A program made the position numbers and the translations under genes. 64,000 bases of DNA from Diospyros lotus (taxonomy: Eukaryota; Streptophyta; Magnoliopsida; Ericales; Ebenaceae): assembly GCF_014633365.1 (NCBI RefSeq), contig NC_068343.1, forward strand, positions 32,085,307 to 32,149,306, given 5' to 3'. Numbering within the stretch: the stretch's first letter is position 1; the number at the start of each line of letters is the position of its first letter. The notes below the pieces were generated by a model. That model was not told the origin of the DNA. It worked only from the letters and a program-made list of their open reading frames with translations, and did not search any database. Shown piece after piece: positions 21,950-33,648 of this stretch.

Positions 21950-22350
21950 TCCTCATTCGAATGTGTGAGCAAGGATATTCAAATGCGCGCTTGATTTTCC
22001 TTGGATGTTTGCATCATTTGAATGAATTCAAAGCTCATTCGAATGAATTTCATGTTTTACTGTTTATTGCATGGTGATTTTCTCTGACATTCAAATGCAA
22101 CAGTGAATCCATTCGAATGAATTTCTATTTTTTCTCTTTAAATTCTCCTCATTCGAATTACTCAAACTTCATTCGAATAGTCTTCCATTTTCTTCAATTA
22201 CATTCGAACGACTTAGTCTTTATTCAAATATGTCTTCATCGATTGCATACAATATGCTCATCCGAATATCTTCTCATTCTCACTTCATTCGAATGATTTA
22301 GGAGAAATTCGAATGTACTCATTTTCATTTGAATGATTTCGAGATATACG
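21950..22350. repeat. CATTCGAATG-type palindrome array in the Athila-2 LTR, part 1
   Basis: Repeated CATTCGAATG and one- or two-base variants (CATTCGAACG, CATTTGAATG, CATTCGAATA) about every 15-40 bp. The array continues on the other side of the nested LTR, around 25060-25200. It lies in U3, upstream of the expected start site on the minus strand. Confidence 0.8.
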
Positions 22351-22360
22351 AATTACCTTT

Positions 22361-24991
22361 TGTAACACCTGGTGTTAAAAGAATGAGAAAGAAAGTGAGA
22401 AAATTCCAAAAATACTCATGAGAAGGTGTTGGATCCTTGAGATTGAGGGTGCCCTATGAGAGGGGTATTTTGGTAATTTGGATAGTGAAATCCAATAAAA
22501 AGGGTATTTTGGTAAATTGGAAATAATTCCTATGTGGAATTAGGTGAGTAGGTGAATTAAATCCCAATTTTGTAATTATGTGGAGATAAGGGATTAATAA
22601 ATTCACAAAGGGTATTTTGGAATTTGGAATTTAATTCCATAAAGGGATTTAATTATGAAAATAGGGAAAATTGTGAATATTGAATTATGTGAGAAAATAA
22701 TTAATTTTCCCTAAATTTGGTGAATAAATGTGGGGATGCCACATGGATGGATGAGATTAAAGCTTGGAAGCCAAGAATGGTGTCATGGAGTGACACTTGG
22801 CAAGTGGTGGTCCAAGTTAAATGAAAAGTTAAATAAATGTAAAAGAAATGATATTAGTCATTCTAGCATTTAATGAAGCCAATGATAATGTTGCTTAAAA
22901 AGAAAATGCAAAAGGAAAAGAAAATAGTCATGCATTAATGGTTAGAAAATGGTGGCATTTAATTAATTCATTATGGAAATGAATTATGTCTCTCAAGTGG
23001 TCTTTCAAGTGATGGCATGAAATTAGTCCCCTTAAAAATAAATGAGAAAAATAGCTATTTTGGCATGGAAGACTTGATCCAAGGGAGGAGATTAAGTCTT
23101 GAAAATCTAATGGTTGAGATGATTCAAGAGAAGTGGCATGGATTGCCACATGTAAAGGGATTTGAATGGTTGAGATCTAGTCTTCAAAAGTAAAAGAAAT
23201 CTAATGGTGGAGATTAAAGAAGACAAGAGCACATGGATTGTGCTAGTTTGGAAGGTAGGGATTTATTCTCATAAAGTGAAGGAAAATCCAAGGGTTAGGA
23301 TCTAACCTTGAAGTTGTTAGAGATAAAAGGGTATTTGGAAGATGCTAAGTCTTCCATTTTTCATTTTGAATGGATTGCAAATGAAGAGAGAGAAAGGAAG
23401 AAGAAGAAGGAGAAGAAGAGAGGAATGAGAAGAAGCCTAGAGGTAAGGTGTGAATTTATCTTATTCTCTTCATCTTTCTAAGGGGTTTTGAGTAATCCAC
23501 TCTTTATTTTCTTTAAGGAGGTTTGGGAAAAATGGGAGAGTGGCCATGGAAGCTTGATGGAGCTTGAAGAACCTTGAAGGAAGCTAAAAAAATAAAATAA
23601 AGGTAAGGGATGGCCCCATGGGATGGTGGCCTTGCATGGTTGTAAGTATGTTTATAAACTTTTCATGTTGTATTAAGCATGCTCTTCATGTACATAATAG
23701 CTATGGCCATAGAGATTGTTAGGATACATGGTGGAAAGGGGTAGGTTAAGGCTTCAAACCTTGAAAGGTTGTGAGAGCATGGAAGACCTAACTACATTTG
23801 CATGCACATGCCATTACATGATTTATGTTTATGTTCATACTTATTGCATAAGCACCCTTATTGAGCTTAATAGCTCATGAGGTTTTTACCCTCACATGTA
23901 GGTTGTCAAGGCATGAGAAAGAGCAAGGCAAAAGGGGAAAGCTTATGGATGAATGAGAAGTTTCAAGGATGTGTTGTAATGGCTTGATAAAGCCTTAAGC
24001 TATATGTATTTTCATTTGTGTTGTATGTTGTATTAAGCATCAAGAGAGTGTATAAGCTTCATTTATGGAAAAAAAAAAATTGAAGTTGGGGTGTATATTT
24101 ATTGATTTTTAATTCTGAAATTTTTGAATAAATTTGGCCTAACATAGAACCCAAAGTGTGAGACTTGAAGGAAAGATGTATTTTTTCCTAGTGTGAAAGG
24201 CATCTAGTTGGATAAATTTTTTAGGGTTTTTGGAGGCCAAATTTTGGAATTAGGAGCCATATATTTCAGAAATGAGATCTGGAGAGTTTGGAAAAAAAAA
24301 AAAGAAAGTTGAAGAGTAGCAGGGGCCAGCAGCCGGCCGCGGGCGGCTAGGCGCGCGTAGGTGGGCGCGCGCGAGCGCGCGGGAGGGTGGGTGCAAGGGC
24401 GGCCGCGCACGGGGGCACAAGGGCGAGCACGCGCGCGGCATGCACGGCCAGCCCGCGTGGCCAGTAGCCAGTGGGGCCCTACTCGGGCCCCGGGCGTGCC
24501 AGCGGACCCCGCCGGCCAATTTTTTAAAAAATTGAAAAAATTAGGGAATTTTGGGGCATTTCTTAATTGAATTTGGGCCCCGAAGGAATTTTCAAAATAA
24601 AGCGATTTTCGGGCATTTTTGGAGAAAATGCCGAAATTTTGGAAAATTGAAAATGATGAGTTTTTCCTCCAAAATTGGTAATCAATCAATGGATTGGTTT
24701 AAATGGTGGTTTATGAAGCCCGGTAAAATTCTTGGATGGAAAAGAATTAAATATAAATAAGAAATGACAGTTGGGCATTTTCATGAGTTTTCTTTTTTTA
24801 GCCAATACGGTGTGGTTAAAGCCCAATTTCGCTTGTGAGTCCTGGGGATGAGGGAAGGGAAGGGCGAGCCTAGTTCCCACCTAGGGCATTTCATCTTGAA
24901 ACATGGTCCACCCTTCACCTAAGGCCGGGCAGGTGGACAATTTGGGTAATTGTTCACGAGTAACACCCGTAAGTGGGAGCGGGGCGTTACA
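22361..24991 (+). mobile_element. Solo LTR, Gypsy-type family Y (copy 1), 2631 bp
   Basis: Begins TGTAACACCTGG and ends GGGGCGTTACA, with the perfect TSD CCTTT at 22356-22360 and 24992-24996. No internal region is present, so it formed by recombination between two LTRs. Orientation comes from the decayed TATA (GATAAAAGG, 23332-23340), which in copy 2 (57184-60028, minus strand) is TATAAAAGGG. Near its 3' end is a GC-rich block (about 24315-24515). Ends and size fit a Ty3/Gypsy chromovirus LTR, but no protein links it to a clade. Open frames inside, including a 161-codon antisense one, are not supported. Confidence 0.92.
24315..24515. repeat. GC-rich block inside the family Y LTR
   Basis: About 200 bp dominated by GC and CGCG tracts (GGCGCGCGCGAGCGCGCGGG), flanked by AT-rich DNA. 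The second family copy has a similar block at about 57655-57775 on the opposite strand, so it is an old family trait. It lies downstream of the promoter, within the transcribed part of the LTR. Confidence 0.8.
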
Positions 24992-25380
24992 CCTTTACCT
25001 TTTGATTTGCTGCTTCTTATTCAAATTAGGCCAACCTTATCTGAATGCATTCCCGATGGTCTTCATATTCAAATTTTTTGAATGATTCATTCGAATGATC
25101 TTGGCTGGCTTCCATACAAATTGCTCTATCTTTGAGTATCTTCCGAATACTCATTCGAATTACTCAGCCTTCATTCGAATGTGTTAGACTTCATCAGAAC
25201 ATCTTCATTTCCTGGCTTCTTCTTCTTTTTCTTCCTTTGATCATGCTTTGGAAGGATTATTTCAACCCTTGATCTCTTTTTCTTCCTTTGGGTTGCAACA
25301 AGCATTCATTGATATTTTTAGTTGATTAAGTGGATTAAGAGGCAATAAAAATATATCAAATTTTTTATCATTTTTTAGCA

Positions 25381-26098
25381 TCAATCAATCATTGCCTGAA
25401 TCTATCGACTAACTCATTTCTTTTGTCGACAGTTTGTATCACAAAAAATTGTAACAACTAGTTTTTGGACGTAGTAAATGTGCCCCAACCACCACCAATG
25501 GTTTGATTTTTAGATGCATTCACCCACAACTAAAGAGGTTAGAACATTTATTACTCAACTACTAAATGCTCAAAGTTTCATCGTGCTTCAAAATTTTCTT
25601 ATTCTCTCTTGTTTCTTTGTAAAGGCTTTGTATTCAAGTGTTTATATTCATTCAAGCCTTTTATTCTTTTTTAAGAGAATTTGCAACTAAGAGTGTTAAC
25701 TCTTAGATCCTCTCTTTCATTTTATATTATATTTTTCCTAGGTTGTAAGCTAGAGGGCCTACTTGTGTATAAGTAGGAAGTTTGTAATTTCATAGTCTTG
25801 GACTAGAAGGCCTACTTGGGATCAAGTAGGAGGTTTTTGTGAATTGGTGTAAAATCCTTAGTGAGAGTTAAGGTAGTGGATCAGGCTTGGTTTAAGCCAA
25901 ACCACTATAAATCCTTTGTGTCATTTATCTTTCTTGTTTTATTTTCTTTAAGTTTTGCATTTGTCATTTTATATGTTTTATTTTTTAAATCACTAAAAGC
26001 TCATTTGGATCAAAAAGTTTTCAAGTTCAATCAAATTTTTAAAATAACCCAATTTAGCCCCCCTCTTGGGTGTGTGCCATAACATTTCAAAATTATCA
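25381..26098 (+). repeat. Partial 5' LTR of the Copia element
   Basis: The segment near 25400-25500 matches 34380-34500 in the 3' LTR (ACTAACTC, TTGTATCA, AACGACTAG type phrases). It ends GTGTGCCATAAC...AATTATCA, two bases before the primer site. The upstream half is missing because Athila-2 inserted at 25381. The CTATAAATAG TATA box of the 3' LTR is decayed here to CTAAAGAGG near 25533. Confidence 0.75.
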
Positions 26099-26100
26099 AT

Positions 26101-26112
26101 TGGTATCAGAGC
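26101..26112 (+). other. Primer-binding site, initiator tRNA-Met
   Basis: TGGTATCAGAGC, the complement of the 3' end of plant tRNA-iMet and the usual Copia primer. It is two bases after the proposed LTR end. Confidence 0.92.
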
Positions 26113-26153
26113 ATTGGTTCCCATTAATTGTTTTCAAAAGGTTTAACAACCTA

Positions 26154-26240
26154 TTGTTTTCAAAAATGAAACTTTAAAATTATCTTTTTCCCAATGTGTG
26201 GGAAAAAGATCCACACATTGTTTTCAAAAATGAAACTTTC
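26154..26240. repeat. Perfect 12-bp hairpin between 64-bp-spaced direct repeats
   Basis: ATCTTTTTCCCA (26182-26193), loop ATGTG, then TGGGAAAAAGAT (26199-26210). On both sides lies TTGTTTTCAAAAATGAAACT (from 26154 and from 26218). It sits exactly where the Copia element has lost gag and protease. Confidence 0.9.
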
Positions 26241-26577
26241 AAATCCTTTGAAATATTTAGCAAAAGATTTCAAAGAGAAAAAAGGTTTTTGCATCTCTAA
26301 AATTAGAAGTGACCATAGAGGGGAATTTGAAAATGAATCTTTCAAACTATTTTGTGAAGAAAATGGTATCAATCATAACTTTTCATATGCTAGGACTCCT
26401 AAACAAAATAGGGTAATAGAAAGAAAGAATAGGCCATCACAAGGGATGGCAAGAGCAATGCTTTGTGACAAAAATCTACCTAAACATTTTTGGGTAGAGG
26501 ACATTAATACTGCATGCCATGTTTTAAATAAAGTCTCAATAAGACCCATCTTGAAGAAAACCCCTTATGAAATGTAC
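26233..26577 (+). pseudogene. int: Copia integrase core, first part
   Basis: Encodes the catalytic core in the order expected: ISKIRSDHRGEFENESF (with the second catalytic Asp), then KLFCEENGINHNFS, RTPKQNRVIERKNR (family norm QNGVVERKN, containing the catalytic Glu), MARAMLCDKNLPKHFWVE and KTPYEMY at the break. The zinc-binding domain and first Asp are missing because of the upstream deletion. At 26578 a solo LTR interrupts it; coding continues at 28881 after the second TSD copy. Confidence 0.9.
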
Positions 26578-28875
26578 TGTAATACCCCATATTTTCATGA
26601 GGTTGCCACATAATTTAAGTGAGTTTAAAATACTAAAAAATTGGCTTGTAAGGGAAGTAAGTGACCGAATCAGTTGTAGGGAGCGCCCTGGAGCTTAGAT
26701 ACCTAAGTAAAAAGGTATGTCATTTACGAGCGTCTCAAAGCGAGATTTAAGATGCTGAAAGAAATCAAATCATAGACAATTTTTGGTATAGTTGTAAGTT
26801 GACCTGAAAGGCTGAATGATGGTAAGGTGCTTCGGAGAAATCCACGGAACCCTAAGGAGGCTCTAATTTTGTGAATAGAACAACCCTTAAGTAGTTTCGG
26901 GATGAAACAAATGGGTTTGAGATTGAAACATGCATTTAGAGCCTAAGTGTAATTTTTTATTCCAATCGAAAAAGGGTTGAAAATAATATTTTTCTAAATT
27001 TCTTGGGCCAATTAAGAAGCATGGGACTTAGGGGTTCATGTGGTAAAATATCAAAGCTTAAGGATTTGAAATAAGGGCTAAAATGACATTTGGAAGATGT
27101 TTGGGATATTAGCTTTGGAATTCAAAATTAATTCCATTCTAGTTTTGGATTTCAAAATTCAATCCAATATGCCTTTGGATTTCAAGCAACATTCAATTCT
27201 AGCTTTGGATCTCTTGGAGCCCAAAGCTTATCTAGTGACATGTGGCGACGTATAATTAGTTTGAGAAATCTATAAATAAGGCCCATGGATTGTTCTCAAA
27301 TCATTTCAAAGGAGTTGAGGATTGAGAGATTCTAAGTTGAGGATCTTATTCTTGAGAGAGGGGAGAAAATTTTGCAAGAGGAAGGGAAGGAATCGGAGGA
27401 GAAGTGGGGGAGAACGAGCCTCGCCGGAGTTTATGAAGCATCGACGGAGTTCATGCCAAATAGTTAGAAAAAAAAAAGCAAGGTAAGTTACATGTTTTCT
27501 AATATTTCTATAAAGGGGGAAGATAGGGACCCGTAGGTTTAAATGGGGGTTGAATTAGAGCTAAAACTAGGGAGTTATGGCCGAAATTTGAACGTTGCAC
27601 GAAGTTGTCATGACGGCGTGTGAGATACACGTGCAGAGAAGTGGCTGCATGGGAAGGCGCATGGGTCACCTTCGCAGGGAGCCTGAAGGTGTGTATGGGT
27701 CCTCTTGCCTTGAACTGTTTTAGTTTTTCTCCCAATTTAATGACCTTCAACCCTATATAAAAATATTGGAGGTTAGGTTTCCCAAAACTCGTGTTTTCTA
27801 CAAAAACCTAAGTCATTTGCTATAAAAATGTTACTTCCAAAGATAAACCTTCAAGGTAAGGCTCCTATACTCCAAATCCTATATTTTGCTCTTACGTGAA
27901 ACTCCTATTGCATGAAAAGTGTTTTGTGAGAATCCTATACGCAAACTCATGTTGTTCTCCTAAATGAAATCATGTTGCATATATGAAATGTGTTTTCCTG
28001 TAAATATATGTTGTTGGCTTTCAATTGTTGCATTTATAAAATCTGTGTGGCCATACTTTTGTATCCATTTTTGTTGATCGAAGACAAAAGTCTGGATATC
28101 CCCTAAGAGACGCTATGCGTGCACCATTGAGAAAGCTCTCATGGGGAAGATCGTGAGTCTAAGGGACAACGGATGTAGTGTTTACATGAGTTTTATGAGG
28201 TCAGGCCAATGTGACATGGTTAGGGACCTCCCAAGAGGCGCTATGCGTGCACTGTTGAGAAAGCTCTCATTAGAGGAGGTGACGGGTTCACAAGGCACTT
28301 CGAAGTAGTCCCCGTTATTTCCTCACACGTTTTATACCGTTCATGCATGCATATAGATTGTTTCGGAGTTCTCACTAGAAGGTTCATCTTCTAATTAGAC
28401 TATGTCCCTGGAATATTCAAACGTTCTAGGTTCGACAAGCGGCTCTAAGGAAAAAGAGATGGCTGAAGAATAAGCTCGATTTGCTGTTTGTAGCATGTTT
28501 TAACATATCTTTAAGTATGTATGAGAAATTCAGTTGATGCGAACCCTAGTACGTTTTGGTTATGTTTGAGGCATTCGGTTATCGCTTTTGAGAGATGATA
28601 TCCATGTAATCTATTTTGTAGACATCTTGAATAGTTTCCTATATGATATATAAAGCGTTATGGTTGTGTACCATATCAAGTTCGATCTAGCTTCTGTATT
28701 TATAATTATATCACCTGTCTTGGCTATTTGTTTATTGTGCTTGTTAGGTTGAGAAGGTGAAATTGGAATTTTCAGGAATTCTATGTTGTACATCAGTGGA
28801 TGTGGTGTGAAAAAAAAAGAAGAAATTCCTGAAATCCTAAGTTATAACACCGTTGTGAAAATTTGGGGTGTTACA
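26578..28875 (+). mobile_element. Solo LTR, Gypsy-type family Z (copy 3), 2298 bp
   Basis: Begins TGTAATACCCC and ends GGGGTGTTACA. The TSD is TGTAC (26573-26577) and TATAC (28876-28880), one transition apart. The coding frame of the host Copia is uninterrupted once the LTR and one TSD copy are set aside, which confirms the boundaries. The TATA box TCTATAAATAAG is at 27269-27280. A block near 28400-28430 (GGAATATTCAAACGTTCTAG) is the reverse complement of blocks in the minus-strand family copies at 41690 and 55035. Two diverged repeats around CGCTATGCGTGCACYRTTGA occur near 28110 and 28235. Confidence 0.9.
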
Positions 28876-28880
28876 TATAC

Positions 28881-29260
28881 AAAGGTAGGAAACCAAAATT
28901 TGGACATTTTCATATATTTGGAAGTGCTTGCTATATTCTTAACAATGGGAATGACTCTTTAGTAAAATTTGATGCCAAGAGTGATGAAGGTATATTTCTA
29001 GGGTATTCATCTCAAAGCAAAGATATAGAGTATTCAATAAGAGAACACTTATTGTAGAAGTGACAATTCAAGTAATAGTTGATGACATAAGTATTGATCC
29101 TACAAAACCTAGAGAAGATTGTGAAAATGAAATAAATCAAAATTTTAAAAAACTTTCATTAGAACAAAATGAATCAAATACACTAGATAATGATCTATTG
29201 GATGAAGAACATGTACATCAAGAAGAAAAAGAACCATTTTTTTGAAGAGAAAGCAGTTAT
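28881..29260 (+). pseudogene. int: Copia integrase, C-terminal part
   Basis: Continues the integrase after the nested LTR: GRKPKFGHFHIFGSACYILN and KFDAKSDEGIFLGYSSQSK are the family signature of the integrase C-terminal (GKGY-like) region. A frame break follows SIREHLL at about 29055, then an acidic linker (29060-29245) rich in Glu, Asp and Asn that ends at a stop. It leads to the RT region. Confidence 0.88.
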
Positions 29261-29339
29261 GTTAAAGAAAATGAGATAATAGGAGATCCATTTAAAAGAA
29301 TTAGAATTAGATCATCTATTAGAAATAATTGTCAATATG

Positions 29340-29547
29340 CTACCTTTTAATTTCAAATTGAACCTAAAAACATCAAAGAAGCTTTAAATGACGAAAATTG
29401 GATCATTGCCATGCAAGAAGAGCTAAATCAATTTGAAAGAAGTGGAGTGTGGCAATTAGTTTCAAGACTCAAAGATTATCCAACTGTATGAATCAAATGG
29501 GTATTTAGAAATAAGATGGATGAAAATGGTATTATTGTAAGAAATAA
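29340..29547 (+). pseudogene. pol: Copia RT, first part
   Basis: Shows the standard start of Copia RT: EPKNIKEALNDENWIIAMQEELNQFER, VWQLV, then a stop near 29489 in place of a codon before IKWVFRNKMDENG. A solo LTR interrupts at 29548; the domain goes on at 32309 with AKLMAHGYSQEEGIDYDETYAP. Confidence 0.9.
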
Positions 29548-29754
29548 TGTAACGACCCAAGTTTTCAGGGCAAAGAGCAAGGTGGCTTTGTATTATGCTC
29601 ACAATAGTTATCTTCGGGAAGAGATAGAAGAACTAAGTGTGGTTGAAGGAACATCAAGGGAAGAGGCTAACCCAAAGAGGCTTGGAGATCTAAAGAGGTT
29701 TGGGCTAAGGGATTTTGGGCTTGGCATGAGATATATTCAGATATGTTAGGGAGT

Positions 29755-30300
29755 ATTTGGATGTAGTAAGTTATATATTTGGATGTGAGGTAAGGAAGGA
29801 GGATGTTGTATTCGGATGCATGGCATTGCATTCGGATGTAAGGCTAAGCTTATGGATATGTATTCGGATTGGGTAGATTGTATTCGGATATGTCGAAAGG
29901 GAAGGAGTGTGCATGCATTCGGATAGGTGAGGCCATATTCGAATAAGGGAAGCTAGGTATTCGGATGGGAGAAGGCTTATTAAAATAAGTGGAAGCCATA
30001 TTTGGGAGATTCATTCAGATGGTGTGGGGGGTATTCGGATATGGGGGAGGCCTTATTCAGATATGAAGAACCCCATTCGAATATGTTTAAAGGAAAGGGT
30101 AGGGTATTCGAATATGTTAAGTTATGCATTCGGATATGTGAAAGAAGGGAAGAAGGACTATATCTGGATATGGGGAGTTCTATTTGGATGCATCTAAGAG
30201 AAAAGTGGGAGACATCCGAATAACTAGAGAGTGTATTTAGATATCACTCACAAAAGAAGGAAGATAGCATTTGGATAGCCTAAAAGCATCCAAATATGGG
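29755..30300. repeat. ATTCGGAT / ATTCGAAT motif array in the family W LTR
   Basis: At least eight exact ATTCGGAT words plus ATTCGAAT and decayed forms (ATTTGGAT, ATTCAGAT, ATCTGGAT), spaced roughly 20-50 bp apart. It lies upstream of a TATA-like TGTAAATAG near 30487. Confidence 0.85.
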
Positions 30301-31611
30301 TTATGCATCTTGTCTCCCCACTTTTCTTCCTCTTGTAGTCTTTCGTGGTGGCCGAGTAAAGTAAAGCAGTAATGAGGTGAGATTCCAGGAATGGGAAAAA
30401 GTGAGTTGGTAAATCTAATAATGAAGTAAATCAATAAGAGGAATGGTGCAAGATGGTAAGGATGTAGTCGTGAGGAGGCTATGGCAACTGTAAATAGAAG
30501 CAGGGGGCTCGACCAGCGAAGAGAAATGGAGAAGAAGCCTCAGCAGTTGCTGGATGTTGGAGGAAAGATCAGAAGAAGTTTGAAGAAGAAGAAGTTGCAG
30601 TCAATAGAGAGAAGCAGGGCAGAGGTTTGAAAAAGGTAATGCAAGCGAAGCTTAAGGCAAGCTTCATCCCCTCTCCTTTACGTTTAAGTACTGCAAGATC
30701 CATGATTTTATCTTCTATTTTCTTGACTTCGTTGTAACCTCTATCTTAAGCACAAAAATAGCATTTTACTCTTTGGGAATGATGCTTTTTGGCTAGGTTC
30801 AAGTGTAATCAAGATATTATATCATCTTGCAAGAAAACAGTACATGGGTTTAGTTTGGCTATTCGAGTTTACTGAGTTATAACTTGTGAATGTTGATGTA
30901 AAAAGGGTTTAAGCTAAAAAATAGTCTATTAAGTGCATGAGATGAGTTTATGGAGTCATGTAAGTGGAAAAAGTACAGGAAGAGTCAAGTGAAAGGTTAT
31001 GTCATGCTACGTTTAAAGTATAAGTTAATGTTGATTGTATGAGGTTAAGGGTGTGGGGTGCAAAGCTACTAGCTATCGACCGTGTGTCATGGAAGTCGAT
31101 AGCTGGATGTATGGGCATCAGTTATCAACTGTTACGATAAACTATAAACAGGCCAGGAAAGATGGTACTGCTAGTCACCTGCCTTGATTTGTGCATATCA
31201 TGATGTTATGTGATGAATGGGATTTGGGTTGCATTCATTGGGGGGAGCATGCTTTGTATGTGTGGAATGTGTGAGCATTGGCATAACTTGGTTGGCCTAA
31301 GAGCCAACTTGGGGATACTAGGTGAGCATATGCATTTAGGGCATTTCGCATGTATGTGTTCTTATGTGGGCATAGCATGGCCTGATGCTTGGTTTATGGG
31401 GGCCTTGACATCACGTTTATACTATAGAAACCATTGCATTTCTTATGTGTTGCATTGCATGGTGAGCAAGAATGGCTATGAGGGATAAGGCAAATTTAGT
31501 GATGTGATCAAGATAATGTTTCAAGCTCGAGTGGGCCAGGGGTTGGACTCATGGTATATGCTTCAAGCTCGAGTGGGCTATATGCCGGACTTGTGGTATG
31601 CAACATGTTAT

Positions 31612-31725
31612 GATGACAAGAAAATGCATGTTATGAATGACAGGGAAAGCAAATTGATGAATGACAAGAAAAGGCATGTTATGAATGACAGGAAAAGCCA
31701 ATTGATGAATGATAGGAAAAGCTAA
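31612..31725. repeat. 48-bp tandem repeat, about 2.3 copies
   Basis: Units contain ATGACAAGAAAATGCATGTT and AAGCAAATTGATGA with few differences; each is itself built of two related halves. It lies inside the family W solo LTR. Confidence 0.8.
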
Positions 31726-32308
31726 TGATGTGATAAAAGGTAAGTCAAGAATGACAAAATGGTAGCGTATCTGGGCTGCTCACAAGTTTGTATGTGGGAC
31801 TTGGGCACCAATGTGTGTATTTTATGTGGGCCCCAAGGACCGTCTATGTGTAGTTTACATTATGTTTACCTATTTAAGGCAAAGGAATGCATTGTACATG
31901 ACATGTTGTGTAGTCGCATTAGCATAAAATACATGGGGTGTAGGGAAAGTTCATCTCCGTAACATGTTGCCTTTCCTTCTTATGCTTGCTGAGACCTGTG
32001 ACTCAACCTTGTTGTTACATCATTCCAGGTATATGCGTGGTTGGGTTAGGGAAGCCAGAAGGCCTAAGGGGTCGATGAATAGGTGCTTGCGTATACGCTT
32101 GTCCCGACCTTAAAGATGCTAGGGTTGTGCTAAGGCGAGAGGTCTAGTGTTTTGATTCCCCGCTAAGGTCTTTTGGCTGAGTCATGTCAATCCTTGAGAT
32201 TATGTATGAAAGAGGTCATCTTGTAATTGTTGCGTTGTTATGCATGGGAAGTGATCAATATTTTTATTTACAATTTTAGTCGCGGCTTCCTAAATTTGGA
32301 TCGTTACA

Positions 32309-33640
32309 TATAAGGCTAAGCTAATGGCTCACGGATATAGCCAAGAGGAAGGTATAGACTATGACGAAACCTATGCCCCCATTGCTTGTTTGCTTGTCTA
32401 GAAGCCATTAGGATGTTAGCGTTTACATGCTATAAAAACTTCAAACTTTATGAAATGGATGTTAAAAGTGCATTCCTAAATGGATACATTAATAATTGTA
32501 TGTTGAGCAAGCTCTCGATTTTGAAAATTCTCAATATAGAGACCATGTGTTTAAACTCTCTAAAGTTTTATATGGTCTAAAAAAAGCCCCTAGGGCCTGG
32601 TATGAATGTCTTAGTAAATTTTTCTAGAACAAGGATTCAAAAGATCAAAAATATATACAACATTATTTATCAAGAATCATGGCAAAGATATCCTGCTAGT
32701 TCAAATTTAGGTGGATGATATCATATTTGGATGTACAAACAAATCCCTATGTGATCAATTTGCAAATCTAATGCAAGGGGAATTTGAAATGAGCATGATG
32801 AGAGAGTTAAAATATTTCCTAGGATTACAAATTAGACAAGAAGGTGAGGGAATTTATAATTCTCAACAAAAATACATTAAAAATCTTCTTAAAAAGTTTA
32901 ACATTCAAGATTGTAAACCTATAGCCACTCCTATGAGTAGTTCATTAAGCATAGATAAGGATGAGTTAGGCAAAATAGCAGATGACAAACTCTATAGAAG
33001 CATGATTGGATCAATGATTTATTTGATAGCCAGTAGGCTTGACATTATGTTTAGTGTTTATCTATTTGCTAGATTTCAATCCAATCCCAAAGAATCACAT
33101 CTTAAAGCAATAAAGAGAATCTTAAGGTATCTAAAAGGATCTTTAAACTTAGAATTATTTTATCCTAAATCAAATAACTTTGATCTCATAACTTATACCA
33201 ATGCCGATTATGATGGGTGTAAAATAAATAGGAAAAACACAAGTGGCTTATGTCAATTTTTCTGACACTCTAGTATCTTGGTCAAGTAGGAAGCAAAACA
33301 CAGTGGCACTATCTTCCACCGAAGTTGAATATGTTGCATCAGGTAGTTGTTATGCACAAATCTTGTGGATGAAATATCAAATTGAGGATAATGGCATAAA
33401 ACTTCAAAATATTCCAATAAAATGTGATAATACGAGTGCTATAGCTTTAACTAAAAATCCCATATTTCATGCAAGAACCAAACATATTGAAGTCAAACAA
33501 CATTTTATTAGGGATCACGTACAAAAGGGAGACATAAGCTAGGAATTCATCGACACCAATCTTTAAATAGATGATATTTTTACAAAACCTCTCAATAAAG
33601 AAAAATTCAAATATTTTCAAAGTGAGTTAGGTTTAATTAC
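32309..33640 (+). pseudogene. pol: Copia RT and RNase H, second part
   Basis: RT palm and thumb: MDVKSAFLNGYI at 32457, KKAP.AWYECLSKF near 32580 in a shifted frame, the catalytic box as VDDIIFG at 32712 (family YVDD, Tyr replaced), LKYFLGLQI, PMSSSLSIDKDE. RNase H: WSSRKQNTVALSSTEVEYVA, CDNTSAIALTKNPIFHARTKHIE. Frames 32386-32580, 32711-33265 and 33243-33542 overlap or abut through frameshifts; a TAG at 33540 interrupts before DDIFTKPLNKEKF. This is the end of the Pol protein. Confidence 0.92.
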
Positions 33641-33648
33641 ATCATGAG

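Larger units (their letters stand above)
16383..25380 (-). mobile_element. Athila-2: minus-strand Athila element cut by Athila-1
   Basis: Reading leftward: 5' LTR (25380 to 20759, with a nested solo LTR), tRNA-Asp primer site, gag, protease, RT, RNase H and the first part of integrase, where it breaks at 16383 because Athila-1 inserted. The rest of integrase, any cargo and the 3' LTR would lie left of Athila-1 and are not in the window. Proteins are close to those of Athila-1 but the LTRs are only distantly alike. It sits in the 5' LTR of a Copia element (25381 onward). Confidence 0.9.
20759..25380 (-). repeat. 5' LTR of Athila-2, interrupted by a solo LTR
   Basis: On the minus strand it starts TGCTAAAAAATG at 25380 and ends GTAATGCAGCA at 20759, with TGCT/AGCA ends. 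Without the nested solo LTR and one TSD copy (2636 bp) it is 1986 bp, close to the 2.06 kb of the Athila-1 LTR. Distant homology to that LTR is visible near 21460 (AAGGCAAGGACGGTGTCC on the minus strand) and near 20920. CATTCGAATG-type motifs crowd about 21950-22350 and 25060-25200. The Copia LTR resumes at 25381. Confidence 0.85.
29548..32308 (+). mobile_element. Solo LTR, Gypsy-type family W (copy 1), 2761 bp
   Basis: Begins TGTAACGACCC and ends GGATCGTTACA; the ends are inverted repeats with one mismatch. The TSD is AATAA (29543-29547) and TATAA (32309-32313), one base apart, and the Copia RT frame reads across when the insert is set aside. It holds an ATTCGGAT array (29755-30300), a GCTCGAGTGGGC repeat near 31530 and 31575, and a 48-bp tandem repeat (31612-31725). 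Frames such as 30002-30223 and 31210-31488 are by-products of these repeats. Confidence 0.9.

Noticed and set aside
24204..24689. 161-codon antisense frame through the GC-rich block, with Ala/Arg/Pro-rich protein
   Set aside because: It lies in a solo LTR, depends on GC-rich codon bias, has no recognisable domain and is not kept in the second family copy.
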